Of a stretch of 64,000 bases of DNA, positions 59,441-64,000 are shown piece after piece. Each line of letters begins with the position of its first letter. The stretch's first letter is position 1. The stretch spans positions 62,001 to 126,000 of the forward strand of contig NZ_JASFYG010000004.1 in assembly GCF_030055435.1 (NCBI RefSeq), in the 5' to 3' direction. The stretch comes from Methanothermobacter sp. (GTDB lineage: Archaea > Methanobacteriota > Methanobacteria > Methanobacteriales > Methanothermobacteraceae). The translations under genes were made by a program, and so were the position numbers. The notes beneath the pieces are model-generated. The model was not told the DNA's origin. It was given only the letters and a program-made list of their open reading frames with translations, and searched no databases.

Positions 59441-59772
59441 CTAGTTGATTTAGTGGAAGAACTGCTAATATATTTTTCTAATTTTGTTTAAGTATTAAGG
59501 CCCTTCCAGAATCAGTTATCCTCCCAGCCCTCCAAGGGCACTTTAAATGAATCTACGGGATATTTTACAGAATTAAAAGTACTAAAACACCACCTTAAAT
59601 GAATCTACGGGATATTTTACAGAATTAAAAGTACTAAAACACCACCTTAAATGAATCTACGGGATATTTTACAGAATTAAAAGTGGCTTTGATGAGAAGG
59701 CTTACCAATCAGCAACCTAATCAACTAAAGAAATTGCAGAATTATCCTATGGAGGTTTAATTAGGATGTGCT
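59441..59772. other. intergenic region upstream of ftr
   Basis: 332 bases. On the ftr side a minus-strand TATA-like AAATATATTA (about 59466-59475) is the probable ftr promoter. The middle (59543-59684) is a tandem repeat. No gene is seen beyond the mini-frame noted in the repeat. Confidence 0.55.
59543..59684. repeat. tandem 52-bp repeat, 2.7 copies
   Basis: A unit of 52 bp starts at 59543, 59595 and 59647; the third copy ends after 38 bases. Copies are identical over the shared length. Each plus-strand unit contains ATGAATCTACGGG leading to a 9-codon open frame ending in TAA. The segment between the 38-bp cores (ACTAAAACACCACC) is identical, so this is not a CRISPR array. Confidence 0.9.
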
Positions 59773-60849
59773 TCATTCACCGTCAGCTGGCTTCAGTACC
59801 TTTATCCTGAAACATGTTCCAGGTGAGAGCCTGTAATCCACCTTTGCCTCTATCTGATTCAGCAAACTCCTTACAAGTTGCAGACCCAGTGAATCTGCAT
59901 TCTCAAAGTCCACGTCCTCAGGGAAGCCACGGCCATTGTCCCTGACCTCAAGAATGTAGTGGTCATCCTTATTCCTGAAAACAGCCCGTATCTTTCCATC
60001 CTGTCCCTCGGCGAAGGCATGTCTGAAGCTGTTGGATAATAACTCCGAGAGTATCATTCCAAGGGGCACTGCCAGCTCAAGGTCCATTTCAGCATCCTCA
60101 AAGTACATCTCAAGTCTCACATTTCCCGGTTCAGGCGAATATGTGCTTAAAATACCTGAAACAATACTCCGGGCATAGCCTGCAAAGTTTATTGACTCAA
60201 AGGATCCATCATGAATAAACTTCTCATAGGCCTTCCTTATTGACCTCAGACGATTCTGAGTATCTCTGAGAAGCTCATAATCATCTCCGTCTTTTATATA
60301 AGGGAACTGCAGATTAACTATGCTTGTGATAAGCTGAAGATTTTTGTCTATCTGCCTGTAGAGACCATTTATTGTCTTCTTCAATTCAGCTATCTCTTTT
60401 CGGAGTTCAGTCACCTCATGAAGCTTTTCTGAAGCATCCCTCGCAGTTACAAGAACAAAAACCTGGCCTGATAGTTCCAGGGGCCTGAAGCTCAGTTCAA
60501 GTGGCACATTCCTGCCATCTGCGTCCATGAACTCCATGATAGTAGTGCATGGGCGGGGTTCCTCAGCCAGCCGGTCGAGTATTATCCTCAGCCTGGATTT
60601 CTGAATGATGGGGATCGCCCTCAGCGTTGGAAGGTACCTTCCCCTAAGATTATCAGGATCATATCCCAGTTTATCAGCAAATGAATTGCTCAGATCGAGT
60701 ATGAAACCATTTATGTCCTGTAATATCCATGGTTCAGAAGATTCCAGAAGGAGATTGAGGTAATCCGGTGATGAGCGTATCTCCTCCACGAGGTTCTCAT
60801 ACATTTTTTCGTCATGTAACTTATCGGTTAAGAAAACTCTCTCAAGCAT
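59773..60849 (-). CDS. PAS-domain sensor histidine kinase-like protein lacking the phosphoacceptor His
   Basis: 358 residues, soluble. A PAS domain (about 35-135, WILQDINGFILDLSNSFADKLGYD) is followed by a coiled coil and a HisKA_2-type dimerisation region, then a HATPase_c domain with N box LSELLSNSFRHAF, DNGRGFP and SLGLQLVRSLL. In HisKA_2 kinases the motif is EIHHRVKNNLQ; here the aligned segment GLYRQIDKNLQ has Tyr-Arg in place of His-His. The ATP site looks intact, but autophosphorylation at the usual site seems impossible. GGGGATAATTC precedes the ATG. No response regulator gene is in the window. Confidence 0.82.
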   Translation of the reverse strand: MLERVFLTDKLHDEKMYENLVEEIRSSPDYLNLLLESSEPWILQDINGFILDLSNSFADKLGYDPDNLRGRYLPTLRAIPIIQKSRLRIILDRLAEEPRPCTTIMEFMDADGRNVPLELSFRPLELSGQVFVLVTARDASEKLHEVTELRKEIAELKKTINGLYRQIDKNLQLITSIVNLQFPYIKDGDDYELLRDTQNRLRSIRKAYEKFIHDGSFESINFAGYARSIVSGILSTYSPEPGNVRLEMYFEDAEMDLELAVPLGMILSELLSNSFRHAFAEGQDGKIRAVFRNKDDHYILEVRDNGRGFPEDVDFENADSLGLQLVRSLLNQIEAKVDYRLSPGTCFRIKVLKPADGE

Positions 60850-61003
60850 GAATTATCCCCCTAACCTACTACAGCTGTCCATATATGAATCTGATCTATG
60901 ACCCATAAATCTTTTTCCAGTGTTGTGTCAGATTTCACAATAGCCATAAAGCTTTCTCCATTAGTTTCCCACATATTTATCAAGGAATGTTATGTCGATC
61001 TTC

Positions 61004-62020
61004 CTAAAGCTTATCCATCAGTTTCTCAGATACGGAAGCCCCAAAGTATGGCAGGGATGCCACACCCATCGCTGAGATCATCCAGAAGGATATGAGTCTC
61101 TCAACCACAGTTACAGCTGCGCTGACGGATGGTGATACCCCTGCTGCCGAATAGAATACTATCATAACCCCATCAACGGCTCCAAGGCCCCCTGGAAGGA
61201 GTGGTATCATCCCAATGAGTGTTGCCACTATGAAAACTTCCGCTATCACAATGAGTGATATGCTTGTGCCAAATGCCTCAAATATAAGGTACACCCTTAT
61301 GATCTCAAGGATCCAGAGGAGGAACGAAAGTGGTATACCATACAGCAGTACCTTTTTATCAGCCAGCATTATCCGCATTGTGCCCTGAAATTCCCTGAGA
61401 GCATTCCTTAACCTTTTTTCAAGTTTTTCATAGTTCTTTCTGTAGAATCTTCCTACAATGCCAAGCAGCCAGTCAAGTACCCTCTCACCTGACTCCCTAT
61501 CAATGGATATGTAGAGAGCCACAAAGAAAGCGGCTGTTATTATTATAACCGAAACTATAAGTGCGGCAACTATCCATGGTGATAGTTCAAAGTAGAGTAC
61601 TATTGAGACTATGGTTAGTATAGCCAGGAAGATAAATGGAAATGTGTCAAGACCCCTATCTGCTATGACAGTTGCAAAAGCAGCCTCCATTGAAGCCCTG
61701 GAGTATTTTCCCAGTATGTAGGCCCTTACAGGTTCGCCTCCACCCCTTGCACTTGGAGTGAGGTTATTTATGGCCATCCCCACTAGTAGCATCGGGAAGA
61801 GGTGTCTTTTTTTTATGTTTATTGAAACAGCCCCCGTGGTAATGGCCCACCTCACGGTGAAAAGACCAAGAATTATAAATTCTAGGGCAACTGCCATGAT
61901 TACATAGAGCGGGTCCGCTTTCCTGAGGGCCTCCTCAATTTCTCCAGGCCCTATGAAAGATATCATGACCACAAGGGCCAATAAACCTATTGCAATAAGA
62001 ATTGCGCCTTTGTGTTTCAT
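61004..62020 (-). CDS. flippase-like membrane protein (UPF0104, LPG synthase TM family)
   Basis: 338 residues with about eight membrane segments. Conserved region NNLTPSARGGGEPVRAYILGKYSRASMEAAFATVIADRGLDTF and LLPGGLGAVDGVMI are typical of the lysylphosphatidylglycerol synthase TM region family, without the soluble transferase domain. In archaea such proteins are thought to move polar lipids or glycan carriers; the substrate is not known. ATG behind GGTTTAA. 77 bases separate it from the phosphodiesterase gene. Confidence 0.85.
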   Translation of the reverse strand: MKHKGAILIAIGLLALVVMISFIGPGEIEEALRKADPLYVIMAVALEFIILGLFTVRWAITTGAVSINIKKRHLFPMLLVGMAINNLTPSARGGGEPVRAYILGKYSRASMEAAFATVIADRGLDTFPFIFLAILTIVSIVLYFELSPWIVAALIVSVIIITAAFFVALYISIDRESGERVLDWLLGIVGRFYRKNYEKLEKRLRNALREFQGTMRIMLADKKVLLYGIPLSFLLWILEIIRVYLIFEAFGTSISLIVIAEVFIVATLIGMIPLLPGGLGAVDGVMIVFYSAAGVSPSVSAAVTVVERLISFWMISAMGVASLPYFGASVSEKLMDKL

Positions 62021-62097
62021 TTAAACCATCAATATCCTTTCTCAGATATTAAATCACAGCCTTACAAGATTGAAACCTTTCTCTGTAAAAGATCAAA

Positions 62098-62580
62098 TCA
62101 AAGCCTTACAAATTCACATGAAAGTCTGTCTGTGTCAAAGAGCGCCAGTGTACTCTCCCCTGAAAGGTAGCCGCAGAGTTCACCTGGATTGACAGTTATG
62201 GTTTCTGCGCTCACAATGCTCTTCTCATGGGTGTGACCGGTTACCACAAGGTCGTATCTACCACATCCAGCAATACAGTCAAGGATCTGCCTGTTATGGC
62301 CATGTATAACAGCTATTTTCAGGCCATCAAATTCCAGTTCCTTAAATTCAGATAGCTCTGTGAGTTCAGAGTAAGCGGCACGCAGTCCATCCCTTTCACC
62401 ATCATTGTTTCCAAATATGGCCTCAAATCTCATCTCAAGATTTCCAAATTCCTGTGCAGTGAATGGCGATATTAAATCCCCTGCATGTATAACAAGATCC
62501 ACGGATTCCCTGTTGAATAAATTGACGGCCTTCCTTATTGAACCAAGGTTATCATGTGAATCAGCCACCAGTCCTATCAA
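62098..62580 (-). CDS. MJ0936/YfcE-type metallophosphodiesterase
   Basis: About 161 residues of the calcineurin-like phosphoesterase family with all metal motifs: ADSHDNLGS, HAGDLISPF, GNNDGER, HGHNRQ and GHTHEKS. YfcE-type enzymes hydrolyse phosphodiesters with Mn; the natural substrate is unknown. I place the start at the TTG at 62580, spaced correctly behind GGTGG; upstream in-frame TTG (62595) and GTG (62589) codons overlap this site. Confidence 0.88.
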   Translation of the reverse strand: MIGLVADSHDNLGSIRKAVNLFNRESVDLVIHAGDLISPFTAQEFGNLEMRFEAIFGNNDGERDGLRAAYSELTELSEFKELEFDGLKIAVIHGHNRQILDCIAGCGRYDLVVTGHTHEKSIVSAETITVNPGELCGYLSGESTLALFDTDRLSCEFVRL

Positions 62581-62741
62581 ACAAACCACCTGCAAAAAGA
62601 TACAGTGATCCTACATACATTTATATACTATGATGTTTAAGTTTATGTATGGGATGCGGTGAGGTCATTGATTATTTCTTACTGTTTCTGGTTGGAAGTA
62701 ATTATATGATTTTGTGCGTCCCTACTTAAGGATGTGATGAA

Positions 62742-62963
62742 TTGTTTGGAGATAACTACTACAGGAAGGAAACCTACTCCACACCAGTCAATGTTGGTGA
62801 GGAGTATGAAGTTAAAATTGAGGACCTCGGCAGAGATGGCGATGGAATAGCCCGTGTTGAAGGTTTTGTTATTTTTGTACCTGGTGCAGGTGTCGGAGAC
62901 GAAGTTAAAATAAGGATAAGTGCAACCAGGCGCAAGTTTGCTTTCGCTGAAGTTGTAGAATAA
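62742..62963 (+). CDS. small TRAM-domain protein
   Basis: 73 residues that make up one TRAM domain, a beta-barrel that binds [47 protein letters not shown]. Stand-alone archaeal TRAM proteins act as RNA chaperones, some of them cold-responsive. The start is a TTG at 62742 behind GGATGTGATG. It is a monocistronic gene, as the next one has its own promoter. Confidence 0.85.
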   Translation: MFGDNYYRKETYSTPVNVGEEYEVKIEDLGRDGDGIARVEGFVIFVPGAGVGDEVKIRISATRRKFAFAEVVE

Positions 62964-63107
62964 ACTGGATTGAATTTTATATAGACTGGAGTAGATTATA
63001 TCTACCCAACGAACTTTATTTTTTGCTACCCAATTGGAGTATTACCATCTCTTTATATATTATTCTAAAAATTTATATTGAAACACCCCTATTCTTTATA
63101 TGGTAAC

Positions 63108-64000
63108 ATGAGATACGTTGGAAAGAGGGACCTTTTTACCGTTGGAAAGTATCTTGGCAATATAATGCAGGGGATAGGCTTTGTTGTTGCATTACCCCTA
63201 ATTGTTGCACTGATCTACGGTGAAAGCGATTTTTTAAGTTTTATTGTGCCCTCGATTATCTCATTAAGCATTGGAACTGTGCTGAAGAGATATTCCCCTG
63301 AGGAATGCGCCATACGCCTGAAACATGGTATGATGGTTGCATGTCTTGCCTGGCTCTGGGCCGGATTCATAGGTAGCCTTATAATGATGTCAGCCCTCAA
63401 CATCGATTTTGCAAATGCCTTCTTTGAGAACATGTCCGCCTGGACAGGCAGTGGACTCACAGTTTTCTCCAATGTTGAAGCGCTCCCAAAATCAATTCTA
63501 TTCTTAAGAAGCCTTGAACAGTGGATCGGTGGGCTTGGAGTTGTTATAGTTGTTATAGGTGTCCTCATAAGGCCAGGTACAGCTGCTGCGCGTTTATACA
63601 AGTCCGAGGCAAGGGAGGAGAGGATAAAACCCAGCATAGCAAACACCGTCAGGACTATCTGGTGGATCTACCTCACCTACACGGTCCTCGGGATCGTTCT
63701 CTATGGGCTGACAGGGATGCCCCTCTTTGATGCCATCAACAACACCCTCACGAACCTCTCAACCGGGGGGATGTCCATAAAGAACCTCAACATTGGCTAC
63801 TACCGTAGCGATACAGTCTACATTGTAACCATGTTTCTCATGATACTGGGTGGAACAAGTTTCCTTGTGCACTACCAGGCCATTAAGGGGAGATTCTCAA
63901 ATGTTCTAAGGGATATACAGCTACAGGCAACTTTTGCCTTTATAGTCCTCTTCACGGTCCTTTCGGTTTACGTTGGTGGTGTGGCCCCCCTTGAATCAGT
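63108..64000 (+). CDS. trkH: TrkH/KtrB-family K+ transporter (partial, cut by right edge)
   Basis: The ATG at 63108 opens a frame that runs to the window end (about 297 codons) without stop. Several membrane segments are present, and two pore filter segments are visible: AWTGSGLTVFSN and NLSTGGMSIKNL, with the SxGLT/STGGMS pattern of TrkH. The sequence LRSLEQWIGGLGVVI is a conserved TrkH helix. It imports K+ with a TrkA-type regulatory partner, which is not in this window. A TATA-like ATTTATATTG lies about 35 bases upstream. Confidence 0.9.
   Translation, partial: MRYVGKRDLFTVGKYLGNIMQGIGFVVALPLIVALIYGESDFLSFIVPSIISLSIGTVLKRYSPEECAIRLKHGMMVACLAWLWAGFIGSLIMMSALNIDFANAFFENMSAWTGSGLTVFSNVEALPKSILFLRSLEQWIGGLGVVIVVIGVLIRPGTAAARLYKSEAREERIKPSIANTVRTIWWIYLTYTVLGIVLYGLTGMPLFDAINNTLTNLSTGGMSIKNLNIGYYRSDTVYIVTMFLMILGGTSFLVHYQAIKGRFSNVLRDIQLQATFAFIVLFTVLSVYVGGVAPLES

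Noticed and set aside
59543-59684. CRISPR array
   Set aside because: Only three units; the 14-base interval between cores is identical each time, so there are no unique spacers. It is a simple tandem repeat.

Overview
The window is almost certainly from a Methanothermobacter species (thermophilic hydrogenotrophic methanogen, Methanobacteriales). It carries coenzyme genes typical of methanogens (GTP cyclohydrolase MptA, F420 gene cofG, coenzyme M genes comC-comD-comE, formyltransferase ftr), a complete 17-gene Ehb energy-converting hydrogenase operon, pseudomurein-binding repeats, a family B DNA polymerase that stops right after motif C (the split polymerase of this genus), and archaeal informational genes (FttA/aCPSF1, Nop5-fibrillarin, proteasome beta). 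From memory, the order resembles the MTH1201-MTH1264 stretch of M. thermautotrophicus Delta H; this was not checked. Ribosome binding sites of the GGTGAT/GGAGG type and TTTATATA promoters are common.

Layout. 0.2-2.7 kb: mptA, an uncharacterised gene and cofG (+). 2.8-4.1 kb: DUF429 and Taw2-like methyltransferase-fold genes (-). 4.3-11.3 kb: purP, psmB, fttA, purM, comC, comD, comE (+). 11.3-13.1 kb: polB1 (-). 13.1-19.3 kb: an AT-rich accessory island with a frameshifted pseudomurein-binding/PKD surface protein, two TPR genes, the remnant of a second copy of the surface protein, and further decayed coding DNA. 19.3-29.2 kb: transporter, pyrK-pyrD, nop5-flpA, coaBC with a KH protein, a lipoprotein and a coiled-coil membrane protein, pheA and an RNA ligase. 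29.3-33.4 kb: five consecutive CBS-domain genes with 18 CBS motifs. 33.4-35.2 kb: queE, queD and a DUF366 gene. 35.3-41.9 kb: a PPC-domain protein, a nucleotidyltransferase-like protein, a large beta-helix surface protein, homoserine dehydrogenase, a Cas4-like protein and a small protein. 41.9-51.7 kb: ehbA to ehbQ, all on the minus strand. 51.8-64 kb: DUF457 and DUF2119 genes, argG with a coupled small membrane gene, nnrDE, an unusual K+ channel, ftr, an unusual histidine kinase, a flippase-like protein, a phosphodiesterase, a TRAM protein and the start of a TrkH-type transporter that runs off the right edge.

How the genes work together. Ehb uses the ion gradient to reduce ferredoxin with H2 for carbon fixation. 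Ftr is the second step of CO2 reduction, and mptA, cofG and comCDE make the carriers tetrahydromethanopterin, F420 and coenzyme M. purP/purM, pyrD/pyrK, argG, hom, pheA and coaBC are biosynthetic.

Most interesting for a second look: the K+ channel whose C-terminus is three copies of an unrecognised domain of about 130 residues; the five-gene CBS array with a palindromic operator candidate; the decaying surface-protein/TPR modules; a histidine kinase without its phosphoacceptor histidine; a Cas4-like protein that appears to have lost catalytic residues; and a 52-bp tandem repeat upstream of ftr.
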